A stretch of DNA of 64,000 bases from Devosia aurantiaca (GCF_011058215.1 NZ_JAALFG010000002.1:992001-1056000), one strand, 5' to 3'. Shown: positions 27,636 to 36,855, numbered from the stretch's first letter. Notes: generated by a model not told the origin, from the letters alone. Translations and numbers: made by a program.

Positions 27636-27809
27636 GTCGTGATCCTTAGTCCGGCCATGCGCGGCCCCGTCGAGGTGCGATGGAGCCCAAATCTGTTCAA
27701 ATTAAGAGAAATTCCCCGCACCCACGGGCGTTGACGACCCTGTGTCCGGCAAACTTGCCTTTGCCGTGTTTATGGTCACCAAGAGGTTAAGAAAAAGATT
27801 CCGCACCGA

Positions 27810-28205
27810 TCACGGGCGGTTGAGCTTGGCCCGAAGATCGGCCGGCAGGCGCGCCGGCCCGCCGCTTGTTTTAATGGCCACCACCACCACGCGGGCCCGC
27901 GTCAGCACCGTGTCGGCACGATAGATGCTTTGTGCCAGCGTCAGCCGCACACCGGAATTTTCGACGACCTCGGTCGTCACGGTCAGCAGATCATCGATGC
28001 GCGCTGCAGCGACGAAATCGAGCTCCATCGTCCGCACGGCAAAGGCGATTCCCTGTTCGGCAAGTTCAGAGTGATGGATGCCCAGATCGCGCAAAAACTC
28101 CGTGCGGCCCCGCTCGAAGAACTTGAGGTAGGCCGCATGATAGACATTGCCGGAAAAGTCGGTGTCTTCGTAATAGATGCGGACGGGAAGAATGTGCTGA
28201 CTCAC
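27810..28205 (-). CDS. ybgC: YbgC, Tol-Pal-associated acyl-CoA thioesterase
   Basis: 131 residues, hotdog fold: RIYYEDTDFSGNVYHAAYLKFFERGRTEFLR is the classical YbgC/4HBT active-site segment with catalytic Asp. Hydrolyses short to medium acyl-CoA or acyl-ACP thioesters and associates with phospholipid metabolism near the Tol complex. Its start overlaps the NUDIX stop by four bases, ending the chain of coupled genes that begins at ruvC. Confidence 0.92.
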   Translation of the reverse strand: MSQHILPVRIYYEDTDFSGNVYHAAYLKFFERGRTEFLRDLGIHHSELAEQGIAFAVRTMELDFVAAARIDDLLTVTTEVVENSGVRLTLAQSIYRADTVLTRARVVVVAIKTSGGPARLPADLRAKLNRP

Positions 28206-28699
28206 GCGCCGCGCTCGTCATGAACGATATGGGTGTGGCCAGCCGGCAGATCGCGAAGTAAGGCTGGCAGGAAGCGCGGCACGAGGTTGAACGCTTCCAG
28301 CTCCACACCCTCCAGCGGCAACCAATGAAACTGGAGCTCATGGCCTTCGTCCCGGCGCTTGAGCCAGGGCGACCGGCCATCCGACCCCTGACCGGGCAAG
28401 GTCACGCGGTAAAAGAAGCCGAGCTCGTGAAACTGCTCGCCTTCGCGCTCGTAAAAACTCTCCGACGTCGCCAGCATCGGCCCGACCTCGGCCGGAAGCG
28501 CCAGCTCTTCTTCGATCTCCCGAACAAGGCTCAGCCGGCTGTCTTCCCCCAGCTCCACCCGCCCGCCGGGCAGCATGCAATAGTCGTCATCGGCCTCGCG
28601 GCACACGAGAACATGCCCCTCGGCGATGATCACCGCTGCGACGCGATAGTTGAAGCGCGTGCCATTGATCGGAAAGCTGATGACGTGACGCGCGCTCAC
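28202..28699 (-). CDS. NUDIX hydrolase
   Basis: 165 residues with a complete Nudix box, [21 protein letters not shown] (G-x5-E-x7-REU-x-EE-x), at residues ~46-66. Such enzymes hydrolyse nucleoside diphosphates linked to another moiety; the substrate cannot be read from sequence. Starts and stops overlap ruvB and ybgC by four bases each. A NUDIX gene at this point between ruvB and ybgC is a variation on the usual ruvCAB-ybgC-tol order. Confidence 0.88.
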   Translation of the reverse strand: MSARHVISFPINGTRFNYRVAAVIIAEGHVLVCREADDDYCMLPGGRVELGEDSRLSLVREIEEELALPAEVGPMLATSESFYEREGEQFHELGFFYRVTLPGQGSDGRSPWLKRRDEGHELQFHWLPLEGVELEAFNLVPRFLPALLRDLPAGHTHIVHDERGA

Positions 28700-29732
28700 T
28701 CTTCGCTTTCCTCGAAGAGGCTCGCCTGCATGCCCACAAATCCCTGCGGCACCACCTTGCCCAGATGCTGGAAGGCGATGGCCGTCAGCATGCGGCCGCG
28801 CGGAGTACGCTGGATGAAGCCCTGTTGCAGGAGATAGGGCTCGACGATCTCCTCGATCGCATCGCGCGGCTCACTCAGTGCAGCCGCGATGGTCTCGATC
28901 CCCACCGGCCCGCCATTGTAGAAGTCCGAAATCGTCGTCAGATACCGCCGATCCAGCTGATCGAGCCCGCGCGCATCTACATCGAGCCGCAGCAGCGCCT
29001 TGTCGGCCAGCTTGCTGTCGATCTCCGATGCACCGTCCACGGTCGCAAAATCGATGACCCGGCGCAGCAGCCGCCCGGCAATACGCGGCGTGCCCCGCGA
29101 ACGGCGGGCAATTTCGAGCGCCCCGTCAGGCGCCATCGGCATGTTCATGAGCCGCGCGCCGCGCGTCACGATCTGCACCAGCTCCTGCGGCGTATAAAAA
29201 TTGAGCCGCACCGGAATGCCGAAGCGATCGCGCAACGGCGTCGTCAGCAGCCCCGCTCGCGTCGTTGCCCCCACCAGCGTGAACTTTGCCAGATCGATCC
29301 GCACCGACCGCGCCGCCGGCCCTCGCCGATGATGAGGTCGAGCTGAAAGTCCTCCATCGCTGGATAGAGCACTTCCTCGATCGCCGGATTGAGCCGGTGG
29401 ATTTCGTCGATAAAGAGCACGTCCCGCTCTTCGAGATTGGTCAAAAGCGCCGCAAGATCACCCGCCTTGGCGATCACCGGACCCGACGTTGCCCGAAAGC
29501 CGACGCCCAGCTCCTTGGAAATGATCTGCGCCAATGTCGTCTTGCCCAGACCCGGCGGCCCGACAAACAACACATGGTCCAGCGCCGTCCCGCGCTTCTT
29601 GGCTGCCTCGATGAAGACCTCGAGATTTGCCCGCGCATCGGCCTGTCCGACAAATTCGGAAAACCCGGACGGGCGCAGCGCGACGTCGAGCGGTTCGTCG
29701 CGACCGGCAGCGGCAGAGGTAAGATCGGTCAA
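28696..29732 (-). CDS. ruvB: RuvB, Holliday junction branch-migration helicase (one frameshift)
   Basis: 345 residues once one base is restored at plus-strand GG 29318-29319 (the protein then reads [19 protein letters not shown]). Full AAA+ ATPase: [12 protein letters not shown], Walker [15 protein letters not shown], Walker [17 protein letters not shown], sensor 1 [20 protein letters not shown] with arginine finger region, and a C-terminal winged helix ending QRTPRGRML. Motor that drives RuvA-bound junctions during recombination repair. The broken frame in so conserved a protein points to a sequencing error. Confidence 0.95.
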
Positions 29733-30346
29733 ATGCTCAATTCCCTAAGTCCGAGCCGGATCAGCTTTTCCGTCGCCGCATCCTCGCCTTCCTTGGCCAC
29801 GACCCGCGCCAGCGCTGCCGACGCCTGCGCACTCGAATAGCCAAGATTGGTCAGCGCCGAAACCGCATCGGCCACATTGCTGGTCGCGACACCCTCGCCC
29901 AGCGCCGTCTGCAGCCCCAGCGTCCCCGCATCGATCCCGCCGATCGCCGGCACCTTGCCCTTGAGCTCGGTGACGATGCGCACCGCCAGCTTCGGCCCCA
30001 CCCCATTGGCGCGCCCGACCATGGCTTTATCCTGCAAAGCCACCGCGCTCGATAATTCCGACGGTCTCATCACCGACAAAATGGAAAGCGCCACCCGCGA
30101 CCCCACGCCCTGCACCGTGGTCAAGAGATTAAACCAGCTTTTCTCCGCCTCGCTGGCAAAGCCGTAAAGCCGGATCAGGTCCTCGCGCACAATGGTCTCG
30201 ATGAACACCACCGCCACCTCGCCAACGCGCGGCAGTGCCTGCAGCGTGCGCCCCGAGCAGAACACTTCGTAGCAAACCCCGCCGCAGTCGATCAGCACCC
30301 AGTCGTCGCCGAAGCTGTCGACCATGCCCTTGAGCTTGCCGATCAT
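29729..30346 (-). CDS. ruvA: RuvA, Holliday junction DNA-binding subunit
   Basis: 205 residues from ATG 30346 ([20 protein letters not shown]). OB-fold domain I, helix-hairpin-helix domain II ([19 protein letters not shown] and [19 protein letters not shown]) and flexible linker followed by domain III ([19 protein letters not shown]) that contacts RuvB. Tetramer that holds the four-way junction. Overlaps ruvC and ruvB by four bases each. A longer in-frame extension to 30394 would run into ruvC and is rejected. Confidence 0.96.
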   Translation of the reverse strand: MIGKLKGMVDSFGDDWVLIDCGGVCYEVFCSGRTLQALPRVGEVAVVFIETIVREDLIRLYGFASEAEKSWFNLLTTVQGVGSRVALSILSVMRPSELSSAVALQDKAMVGRANGVGPKLAVRIVTELKGKVPAIGGIDAGTLGLQTALGEGVATSNVADAVSALTNLGYSSAQASAALARVVAKEGEDAATEKLIRLGLRELSI

Positions 30347-30849
30347 GCATAGGCTCCCATGCGCTTGAGCGAGACCCGGTGATGCACATGGCAAATCGCC
30401 ACCGCCAGGGCGTCGGCGGCGTCGGCACCCTTGAACTGGGCGGTCGGCAACAGCGTGCGCACCATCAGCTCGACCTGGTTCTTTTCCGCATGGCCCGTGC
30501 CCACCACGGATTTCTTGACGAGGTTGGTCGCATACTCGGCGACATGGAGGCCATGCTGCGCCGGCGTCACCAGCGCCACTCCACGCGCCTGCCCCAGGAT
30601 CAGCGCCGAACGCGGTCCGGCATTGACGAAGGTTTCTTCCACCGCCGCCTCATCGGGCCGATGCTCCATCAGCACCTCGGCCAGCCCCGCCGCCAGCGCT
30701 ACCAGCCGCTCGGCCAGCGCCCCATCCGTCGGTGGCGTCACCGTCCCGGCGGCAACAAAACTCAGGCGATTGTCCATGGCGTCGACCACGCCCCAGCCGC
30801 ATCGCCGCAGCCCTGGATCGATGCCGATGATTCGTACGCGTTTGCTCAT
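30343..30849 (-). CDS. ruvC: RuvC, crossover junction endodeoxyribonuclease
   Basis: 168 residues. RNase H-like resolvase with catalytic acidic residues in IIGIDPGLRRCGWGVV, AVEETFVN and GADAADALAVAICH. Cuts Holliday junctions symmetrically together with RuvAB. First gene of the coupled chain ruvC-ruvA-ruvB-nudix-ybgC and of the likely operon leading into tolQRAB. Confidence 0.96.
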   Translation of the reverse strand: MSKRVRIIGIDPGLRRCGWGVVDAMDNRLSFVAAGTVTPPTDGALAERLVALAAGLAEVLMEHRPDEAAVEETFVNAGPRSALILGQARGVALVTPAQHGLHVAEYATNLVKKSVVGTGHAEKNQVELMVRTLLPTAQFKGADAADALAVAICHVHHRVSLKRMGAYA

Positions 30850-31244
30850 GGTTCAACCTTTTAGCGGGCCCATCTCTCCCTACCAAGACCAAAGTGAACA
30901 AACCGGCAACAACTACAGCTTTTAACGCACTCGCTAAATTTGCACGGATTCGGAAAACCACTCGTTGAGACGACGCACCTAGCGTCCTCCCCGGGAATGC
31001 ACGACATCGAGGGCAACATGGACAAGACGCGTCAGACACGTCCAGCGACGACTCCTGCTACTCTTCAAAATCAATTACTTAACCGATGGAGCGCCGTTCA
31101 CACTCGCTTCACCTTACTCCGATCATTAACGTCGCCCTACCACGACCAGGACTGCTTCCGCGCCGTTGGGGTTTTTACAGAGCCAGGAACCGCCACTCCG
31201 TAAAATCCACGCTTCGGCTTCTCTCGAAACAGCATAGGTCCACC
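30850..31244. other. Gene-free region between ruvC and the diguanylate cyclase
   Basis: A 395-base gap between divergent genes, expected to hold promoters for ruvC (minus) and the GGDEF gene (plus). No convincing promoter pair, RNA gene or repeat could be recognised. Short open frames here look random. Confidence 0.4.
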
Positions 31245-32026
31245 ATGACACATTCGAGGAACTTCGCCCCCTTAACACCTGGAAAAGCGTTCGTCGCTGG
31301 ACCCTGCTGGGGCCGATAGGGTGCGTCTTGGCATCGATCAGCTTCAACCATTGGATGCTGCAGGATTACGCCGACGACGTGCGGCTGCGGGTGATGATCA
31401 GTTCCATTGTCCTCCCTGTCATCCTGGGCGTGCCGCTGTTTTATTATTTCAGCAGCAAGGTGCGCAGCCTCTCCATCGCCAATGCCCGCCTTGGCCGCGT
31501 CGCCCGCACCGATAGCCTCACCGCCTGCCTCAACCGTGGCGCCTTTACCACCAAGGTCAGCGACTGGCTGCGCGATCCCACCCATGCCCCGGCCGGCGCG
31601 CTGCTGATGATCGACGCCGACAATTTCAAAGCCATCAACGATCTTTACGGCCACGACCAGGGCGACGAAGCGCTGACCCTGATCGCCCGTGCCATTCGCG
31701 CCGTGCTCCGCAATGGCGACCTGGTCGGCCGTATGGGCGGCGAGGAATTCGCCGTCTTTCTCCCCGGGGTCAACAAGAAGCAGACGCTCCAGATCGCCGA
31801 CCGCATCCGCCGCTCGGTCAACCTCGCCGTCTTCATGCCCGATGGCGAACAGCGCGTTCTTTCCGTCAGCATCGGCGGCGCCGTTTTTGAAAACCGCACC
31901 AAATTTTCCGAACTGTTCCGGCTCGCCGACCAGTATCTTTATGGCGCCAAGAATGCGGGCCGCAACACGTCCAACATCGAAGAAGTGATGGACGAAGCCC
32001 CCATCGACCTGCGGCGCATCGCGTAA
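31245..32026 (+). CDS. Membrane-anchored diguanylate cyclase (GGDEF); N-terminus probably frameshifted
   Basis: Makes cyclic di-GMP from two GTP. The certain part runs from 31328 (TTG): two short hydrophobic stretches (ISSIVLPVILGVPLFYYF), then the GGDEF domain with ARTDSLTACLNRGAF, LLMIDADNFKAINDLYGHDQGD, an inhibitory I-site RNGD five residues before the active site GGEEF, and LSVSIGGA. The same frame continues upstream as NTWKSVRRWTLLGPIGCVL without a start codon; an ATG at 31245 would supply MTHS- if one base has been lost near 31254-31257, which I think likely. No sensory domain is visible. Confidence 0.82.
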
Positions 32027-32030
32027 AAAA

Positions 32031-32050
32031 ATCCCCGCCGGAGCGGGGAT
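32031..32050 (-). terminator. Intrinsic terminator of yebC
   Basis: 8-bp stem ATCCCCGC / GCGGGGAT with a CGGA loop; read on the minus strand it is followed directly by seven T, a strong Rho-independent terminator. It also follows the GGDEF stop on the plus strand, where the T tract is weak. Confidence 0.8.
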
Positions 32051-32070
32051 CTTGCGAGCGTTTGTGAAAC

Positions 32071-32817
32071 TTAGCCGGCGAGTTTTGCCGCGTCTTCGTC
32101 GCTCATGTCGAAGTTCGAATAAACGTTCTGCACGTCGTCGTCTTCTTCCAGCGTCGAGATCAGCTTGAGCAGCGTCGCGCCCTTTTCGGCATCGATCGGC
32201 GTCTCGTTCTGCGGCTTCCAGATGGCCTTCACCGACTCGGCTTCGCCCAAGACCTTTTCGAGGTTCGCCGCCACTTCGGCCATGGCCTCGAAGCTCGTAT
32301 AGATATAGTGCCCGTCTTCGTCGCTCTCGACGTCGTCGGCGCCCGCTTCGATCGCCGCTTCCATCACCTTGTCTTCGGTGCCGGCGGTTGCCGGATAGGT
32401 GATTTCGCCGACGCGGTCGAACATGAAGCCGACCGAACCGGTTTCACCCAGCGCGCCGCCATTCTTGGAAAAATACGAGCGCACATTCGACGCCGTGCGA
32501 TTGCGATTGTCGGTCAAAGCCTCGACGATGACGGCCACGCCACCGGGACCATAGCCCTCATAGCGGATCTCGTCATAGTTTTCGCTTTCGCTGCCCGATG
32601 CCTTCTTGATGGCACGGTCGATATTGTCCTTGGGCATGGACTGCGAGCGCGCATTGGTCACGGCAAGACGAAGGCGTGCGTTAAACGCCGGATCGGGCTG
32701 GCCCATCTTGGCCGCCACGGTGATTTCGCGCGCGAGCTTGGAAAACACCTTGGAGCGCGCCGCATCCGACTTGCCCTTGCGGTGCATGATGTTCTTGGCG
32801 TGTGAATGGCCTGCCAT
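32071..32817 (-). CDS. YebC/PmpR family protein
   Basis: 248 residues, full length. Starts [22 protein letters not shown] and contains [51 protein letters not shown] and [20 protein letters not shown], all diagnostic. Members act as transcriptional regulators or, as shown for some, relieve ribosome stalling at proline-rich motifs; which applies here is not visible. In many rhizobia it directly precedes ruvC, and here only the GGDEF gene lies between them. Confidence 0.95.
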   Translation of the reverse strand: MAGHSHAKNIMHRKGKSDAARSKVFSKLAREITVAAKMGQPDPAFNARLRLAVTNARSQSMPKDNIDRAIKKASGSESENYDEIRYEGYGPGGVAVIVEALTDNRNRTASNVRSYFSKNGGALGETGSVGFMFDRVGEITYPATAGTEDKVMEAAIEAGADDVESDEDGHYIYTSFEAMAEVAANLEKVLGEAESVKAIWKPQNETPIDAEKGATLLKLISTLEEDDDVQNVYSNFDMSDEDAAKLAG

Positions 32818-32884
32818 GGGGGACCTCTAGCGAGATTTTTGTTTTTCGGCGCCGCTTATAGGGGGCGGCTCGGGGAAAGGGAAG

Positions 32885-33706
32885 CTAGGCGGGAAAATCC
32901 GGCAGCGCCTGCGCCAGGACACCACCGACCCGCACCGGCACGACATGGCGCGCGAGCCCGGTGCGTGGATCGGTCTCGACCGCCACTCCACAAAGCGTGG
33001 CTTCGCCCTCGGCCGGCGAAAACCGGCCGTTCGGCAGTCCGGTCAAAAAGCGGTTGAGCGGCTCCTCGTAATCGGTGCCGATAATGGAGTCGAAATCCCC
33101 GCACATGCCGGCATCCGCCATCAGCGCCGTGCCGCCGCGCAGGATGCGGTGGTCCGAGGTCGGGATGTGCGTATGCGTGCCGACGACCAGGGTGGCCCTT
33201 CCATCGAGGAAATAACCCATTGCCTGGATTTCGGATGTCGCTTCGGTATGAAAATCGACGATCACTGCATCGGCCTGTTCGCCTAGCGGGCAAGCGGCAA
33301 TCGCAGTCTCGACCGCCCGGAACGGATCGTCGATCGGCGGCAGGAACACGCGGCCCAGCGCATTGACCACCAGCACCCGGTGCCCATTGCGACCCTCAGC
33401 CATCATCGCGCCGCGCCCCGGCGTGCCCGGCGCGTAGTTGATCGGCCGCACCAGCGTCGTTTCGCGCTCGATATAGGACAGCGCCTCGCGCTGGTCGAAG
33501 GCATGATCGCCCAGCGTCACGATATCGGCGCCGGCGTCGCGAAGCCCCCGGAAATGGCCCTCGGTCAGACCCTTGCCATGGCTGGCATTTTCGCCATTCA
33601 CCACGACGAAATCAAAACCATAGGTGGCGATCAGGCCCGGCAGGCGTTCGGCGACAGCGTCACGGCCGGCTCGGCCCATGACGTCGCCTAAGAAAAGTAG
33701 CTTCAT
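32885..33706 (-). CDS. TIGR00282/YmdB-family metallophosphoesterase
   Basis: 273 residues. Dinuclear metal site motifs: MKLLFLGDVMGRAGRDA, VVNGENASHGKGL, VTLGDHAFDQ and VVGTHTHIPTSD. The family hydrolyses cyclic nucleotides in Bacillus (YmdB). Overlaps the 5-FCL gene by four bases, so the two are coupled downstream of 6S RNA. Confidence 0.92.
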   Translation of the reverse strand: MKLLFLGDVMGRAGRDAVAERLPGLIATYGFDFVVVNGENASHGKGLTEGHFRGLRDAGADIVTLGDHAFDQREALSYIERETTLVRPINYAPGTPGRGAMMAEGRNGHRVLVVNALGRVFLPPIDDPFRAVETAIAACPLGEQADAVIVDFHTEATSEIQAMGYFLDGRATLVVGTHTHIPTSDHRILRGGTALMADAGMCGDFDSIIGTDYEEPLNRFLTGLPNGRFSPAEGEATLCGVAVETDPRTGLARHVVPVRVGGVLAQALPDFPA

Positions 33707-34290
33707 GCGGACTGCTCGAAAAAGCGAACGCCGGTCTCGGTGACAACGGCATCGAGCGGTAGGTCGTGTTCCTGCCGCGGGACATGGGAAAGCTCCTGGG
33801 CCGCAAAAGCGAGGCCCACGAGAAGCGGCTTGCGATCCAAGGCGGCAAGGGTCCGGTCATAATAACCGCCGCCATAGCCGAGCCGCGTTCCCCTATGATC
33901 AAAGCCCAAAAGCGGCATCAACACGAGGTCGGGCACGGCGCGCGGCGCATGATCGGCCGGCGCCATGGTGCCGAAGCCGGCTTCGTAAAGCGGCGCATCA
34001 GCCTCCCAAACCCGCATTTCCAGCGGCCCTTCGCTGCCCACAACGACCGGCAGGACGACGGCCTGTCCGCTATCCATCAGCCGCACCAAGATGGGCGTGC
34101 AATCGAGTTCGTCGCGAATGCGCCAATAGCAGGCAACGACATCCTCTGGCGCAAAGCTCACCGTGTCGAAAAAGTGGCCGGCCACGGCGCGCGCGGCATC
34201 GGCGCGAAAGTCATCGGAAAGCGCAGCCCGTGCCGCATGGGCCTTGCGGCGCAATTCGGCCTTTTCTTGTTCCGCTGCCGTATCCGCCAT
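33703..34290 (-). CDS. 5-formyltetrahydrofolate cyclo-ligase family protein
   Basis: 195 residues. Converts 5-formyl-THF to 5,10-methenyl-THF using ATP. Family motifs: AELRRKAHAARAALS, VACYWRIRDELDCTPILV, and the substrate/ATP segment LVLMPLLGFDHRGTRLGYGGGYYDRTLAAL. Lies immediately downstream of a 6S RNA gene, the same ssrS-ygfA linkage found across proteobacteria. Confidence 0.92.
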   Translation of the reverse strand: MADTAAEQEKAELRRKAHAARAALSDDFRADAARAVAGHFFDTVSFAPEDVVACYWRIRDELDCTPILVRLMDSGQAVVLPVVVGSEGPLEMRVWEADAPLYEAGFGTMAPADHAPRAVPDLVLMPLLGFDHRGTRLGYGGGYYDRTLAALDRKPLLVGLAFAAQELSHVPRQEHDLPLDAVVTETGVRFFEQSA

Positions 34291-34307
34291 CTGCCCTCGA
34301 AGGAATT

Positions 34308-34458
34308 AAGCGCCGCCCTGGCCGTGGGACATGCGATCCCGGGAACCTACTTTCGTAGGTGGGCGCCGTATGTCCAAGCCCACGGGCCTGGTCAGGGACA
34401 GCTCCCTTAGGATCGATTAAGGCCCCGGGGATATGTGAGTCCTCACGCGCCGGGCAGC
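34308..34458 (-). ncRNA. ssrS: 6S RNA (SsrS)
   Basis: Not an open frame. On the minus strand, between zapA-side genes and 5-FCL, a ~150-nt segment folds as 6S RNA should: a closing stem GCUGCCC (34458-34452) with GGGCGGC (34318-34312), a long interrupted rod, inner stem GGACAU/AUGUCC, and a terminal hairpin ACCUAC-GAAA-GUAGGU with a GNRA loop. A good promoter lies exactly upstream. Position next to ygfA/5-FCL and near zapA matches alphaproteobacterial 6S loci. It would bind RNA polymerase holoenzyme and mimic an open promoter in stationary phase. Confidence 0.75.
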
Positions 34459-34464
34459 AAAGGA

Positions 34465-34492
34465 GATATAGGCTGTTCGAAGCCGCCTGCAA
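34465..34492 (-). promoter_or_regulatory. Promoter of 6S RNA
   Basis: On the minus strand TTGCAG (-35, 34492-34487) and TATATC (-10, 34470-34465) are spaced by 16 bases, and transcription would begin six to seven bases on, at the first base of the closing stem (34458). Confidence 0.6.
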
Positions 34493-34554
34493 AGACCGCT
34501 CGATCACTTCGCCTGTGATGTTTTCCCGAATGCGCCTGTCAGCTAGGATGCGCC

Positions 34555-35454
34555 ATGATGTTGCGCTTCCTCACAGCCGTTCTGGCTTTGCCACTGCTGC
34601 TCGTCGCGGCCCCGTCCGCCGCCGAGGAAGAGCGGAAATACTGTCATGACCTCGACGACAATCCAATCTGTATCGCCGAAGGCAGCTATCTCGCCGATAC
34701 CTGTGCCGCCATCGAGCGCTATGCCTCCCATTACAGCCTCCCGCCCGACTATTTTGCCCGCCTGATCTGGCAGGAAAGCCGCTTCGATCCGGCAGCCATC
34801 AGCCCCGCCGGCGCACAAGGCATCGCCCAGTTCATGCCGGGCACGGCGGCTCTGCGCGCACTGCGCAACCCCTTCGACCCTGCCGAAGCCCTCGAACGTT
34901 CGGCCGAATACCTGCGGGCACTTGAGCTCAAATACGGCAATCTCGGCCTTGCCGCCGCAGCCTATAATGGCGGCGAAGGCAAGGTCAGCCGCTACCTCGC
35001 CGGCACGGGCGGACTTGCGGGGGAAACCCGCGCCTATGTCTCGATCGTCACCGGCCGCCCGGTGGACAGCTGGACCAGCGACACAATTGCCGAAGCCGAC
35101 TACACGCTCTCGAAGGAAAAGCCCTTTGCCGAGGCCTGCATCGACATGGCCAGTGCCGCACCCATGCCCGAATTCGGACCGGAGCCCGGGGCGTGGCAAC
35201 CCTGGGGCGTGCTGATCGCCCAGAACTTTTCGCAAGACATCGCCCGCAGCGCCTTCGACCGCGCGCAATCGCGGCATCCCAATCTTTTCGCCGACCGCCC
35301 GCTGCTCCTGGTCACCGTACGCAACCTCAGCATGGGAACCCGCCTGCGCTATTCCGCCCAGGTCGGCTTTCCCACCCGCAACGAGGCCCAATCCTTCTGC
35401 AACAAGCTTCTCGAGGCTGGCGGCAGTTGTATCGTCCAGCGCAATGGCACCTGA
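34555..35454 (+). CDS. Lytic transglycosylase (SLT domain) with C-terminal SPOR-like region
   Basis: 299 residues. Sec signal (LTAVLALPLLLVAAPSAAEE), then a soluble lytic transglycosylase domain with catalytic Glu in LIWQESRFDPAAISPAGAQG, IAQFMPGTA and AYNGGEGKVSRYLAG. Residues ~220-299 resemble a peptidoglycan-binding SPOR-type repeat (VTVRNLSMGTRLRYSAQVGF, AQSFCNKLLEAGGSCIVQ). Cleaves glycan strands in the periplasm. It is a lone plus-strand gene placed between 6S RNA and the ParDE pair, interrupting the zapA-6S neighbourhood. Confidence 0.9.
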   Translation: MMLRFLTAVLALPLLLVAAPSAAEEERKYCHDLDDNPICIAEGSYLADTCAAIERYASHYSLPPDYFARLIWQESRFDPAAISPAGAQGIAQFMPGTAALRALRNPFDPAEALERSAEYLRALELKYGNLGLAAAAYNGGEGKVSRYLAGTGGLAGETRAYVSIVTGRPVDSWTSDTIAEADYTLSKEKPFAEACIDMASAAPMPEFGPEPGAWQPWGVLIAQNFSQDIARSAFDRAQSRHPNLFADRPLLLVTVRNLSMGTRLRYSAQVGFPTRNEAQSFCNKLLEAGGSCIVQRNGT

Positions 35455-35458
35455 ATGC

Positions 35459-35743
35459 CTAAATTAGATCCTGCCAGTTTTGTCGCGCGTGCAGGACGCG
35501 GAGGATGACGACGTCGTCGATATCGACAATGTAGAGGATATGGTGGCGCCCACATGGAAAGAGCCGCAGGTGCAATCCATCGACTTCGTGCGCTGGCGCC
35601 ATCATGGGGTGGGCATCGAGGGTCTCGAACGCCTCAACAAGGCTGAGTTCGTATCGAGCAGCCTGCTTTGCACCGAACTGTCGTGTGCCTTCAGCGACGA
35701 TCCACTCTAGATCCTCTAGAGCATCCGGCGTCAGGATCCACAC
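35459..35743 (-). CDS. ParE/RelE-family toxin
   Basis: 94 residues from a GTG at 35743. RelE/ParE fold: LTPDALEDLEWIVAEGTRQFG at the N-terminus, RYELSLVEAFETLDAHPMM, and the C-terminal RLFPCGRHHILYIVDIDDVVILRVLHARQNW strand typical of ParE. ParE toxins inhibit gyrase, RelE toxins cut mRNA; the sequence looks nearer ParE. Encoded two bases after the antitoxin stop. Confidence 0.87.
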   Translation of the reverse strand: MWILTPDALEDLEWIVAEGTRQFGAKQAARYELSLVEAFETLDAHPMMAPAHEVDGLHLRLFPCGRHHILYIVDIDDVVILRVLHARQNWQDLI

Positions 35744-35745
35744 GC

Positions 35746-36009
35746 TTACGATGCCATTTGCTGCTTGATCGCCTCTTCCCTGATCCTTTGCATGTGATCA
35801 AGTAACTCCTCGCGGGTCATTTTCAGGCGCCCCCGGGCAAGGGCCGCTTTGGCGACGCGGCCAATATCTTCCAGCTGACCTGCTCGCTCCTGCTCGCGGC
35901 GCACCAGGTCACGCATCACATCACTGCTGTTGGCGTAGCGCCCGGTGGCGACTTGCTGTTCGACCCAGTCCTTCATTGCGTCGGGAAGCGAGATATTCAT
36001 CGTGGCCAT
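35746..36009 (-). CDS. ParD-family antitoxin
   Basis: 87 residues from ATG 36009, preceded by AAGGAG. N-terminal ribbon-helix-helix (MNISLPDAMKDWVEQQVATG, then RYANSSDVMRDLVRREQER) is the CopG/ParD pattern; the C-terminal helices would wrap the toxin. Antitoxin-first order and a two-base gap to the toxin are typical of type II modules. A longer TTG-initiated form to 36057 is unlikely. Confidence 0.87.
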   Translation of the reverse strand: MATMNISLPDAMKDWVEQQVATGRYANSSDVMRDLVRREQERAGQLEDIGRVAKAALARGRLKMTREELLDHMQRIREEAIKQQMAS

Positions 36010-36057
36010 AACGATCTCCTTGAACCGATCATGGCACACTTTGCCAATCTTTGCCAA

Positions 36058-36429
36058 TCACGGCAGCGGCGATGTCTGATCCAGAGTCTCAGCCACGCTA
36101 TCCAGCACCTTCGCCGCGTCGTTGAGCTTCTTGGCGAAAGCCGCCTCGGTGCTTTCCAGCTCCGCCGCAATCTCGTGTCCCGCTTCGGTCAGCTCAGCCA
36201 CATGCGCTTCGAGCTCCGCGATCCGCCGCTCGGCGGCGGCGAGATCATCCACCACGGCAATGCCCGCCATCACCGTCAACCGGTTGTCGCCGATCTCGCC
36301 GACCGCACCCTTCAGCCCTTCGACCTGTTCGTTGAACCGCTTGGCCAGCCCGATTAGATGCCCCTGCTGCCCCTCCTCGCAGGCCATGCGATATTTGCGT
36401 CCATTGATCTCGACATTGACCTCGGGCAT
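36058..36429 (-). CDS. zapA: Cell division protein ZapA
   Basis: 123 residues. VNVEINGRKYRMACEEGQQGHLIGLAKRFN is the ZapA N-domain that binds FtsZ, followed by a coiled-coil tail (AAAERRIAELEAHVAELTEA). Stabilises the Z ring. Downstream of the small coiled-coil gene at 36430 with no gap. Confidence 0.9.
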   Translation of the reverse strand: MPEVNVEINGRKYRMACEEGQQGHLIGLAKRFNEQVEGLKGAVGEIGDNRLTVMAGIAVVDDLAAAERRIAELEAHVAELTEAGHEIAAELESTEAAFAKKLNDAAKVLDSVAETLDQTSPLP

Positions 36430-36720
36430 TTAATTCTCCGCCTTCTGCAACACCGAGCGCACCGTTTCCATGGCTTCCACCAGCCGGCGCGACACTTCAT
36501 GCGCGCTGTCGTCGAGCCGCTTTGCACGGGCCGCGGTCTTGTCGAGCTCGGTGGCAAGGCGCGACCGTTCGTGGATCAGCCGCTGCGTGTCGACCTCGAT
36601 GCGCTGATGCCGCGCCTGGCGCGCCGCAAGCTCGCGCAGGCTCGTATCGAGCCGCGCTATCGCCCGGTCGAACCGGGCAGAGGCTGCGCCCAGTGGGTCT
36701 TCATGTTCCGTCTCACTCAT
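36430..36720 (-). CDS. DUF4164-like coiled-coil protein upstream of zapA
   Basis: 96 residues from ATG 36720 (MSETEHEDPLGAASARFDRA). Nearly all predicted coiled coil (LDTSLRELAARQARHQRIEV, LATELDKTAARAKRLDDSA). The family regularly precedes zapA in rhizobia, so a role in the division ring is plausible but inferred from context only. Shares a junction with zapA, whose ATG follows directly. Confidence 0.75.
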   Translation of the reverse strand: MSETEHEDPLGAASARFDRAIARLDTSLRELAARQARHQRIEVDTQRLIHERSRLATELDKTAARAKRLDDSAHEVSRRLVEAMETVRSVLQKAEN

Positions 36721-36855
36721 GGCCACTACTGCCCTCAAGACGCTTCGATATGAAGCGGTGCAAGCCTGCCCCAGCCGCCCCGCCAATGCAACCGCATCCG
36801 GCGGGCAGGCCCCGGAAATCGGGCTCCCGCCGAACCGCTTGCGGGCTTGCCGTGA

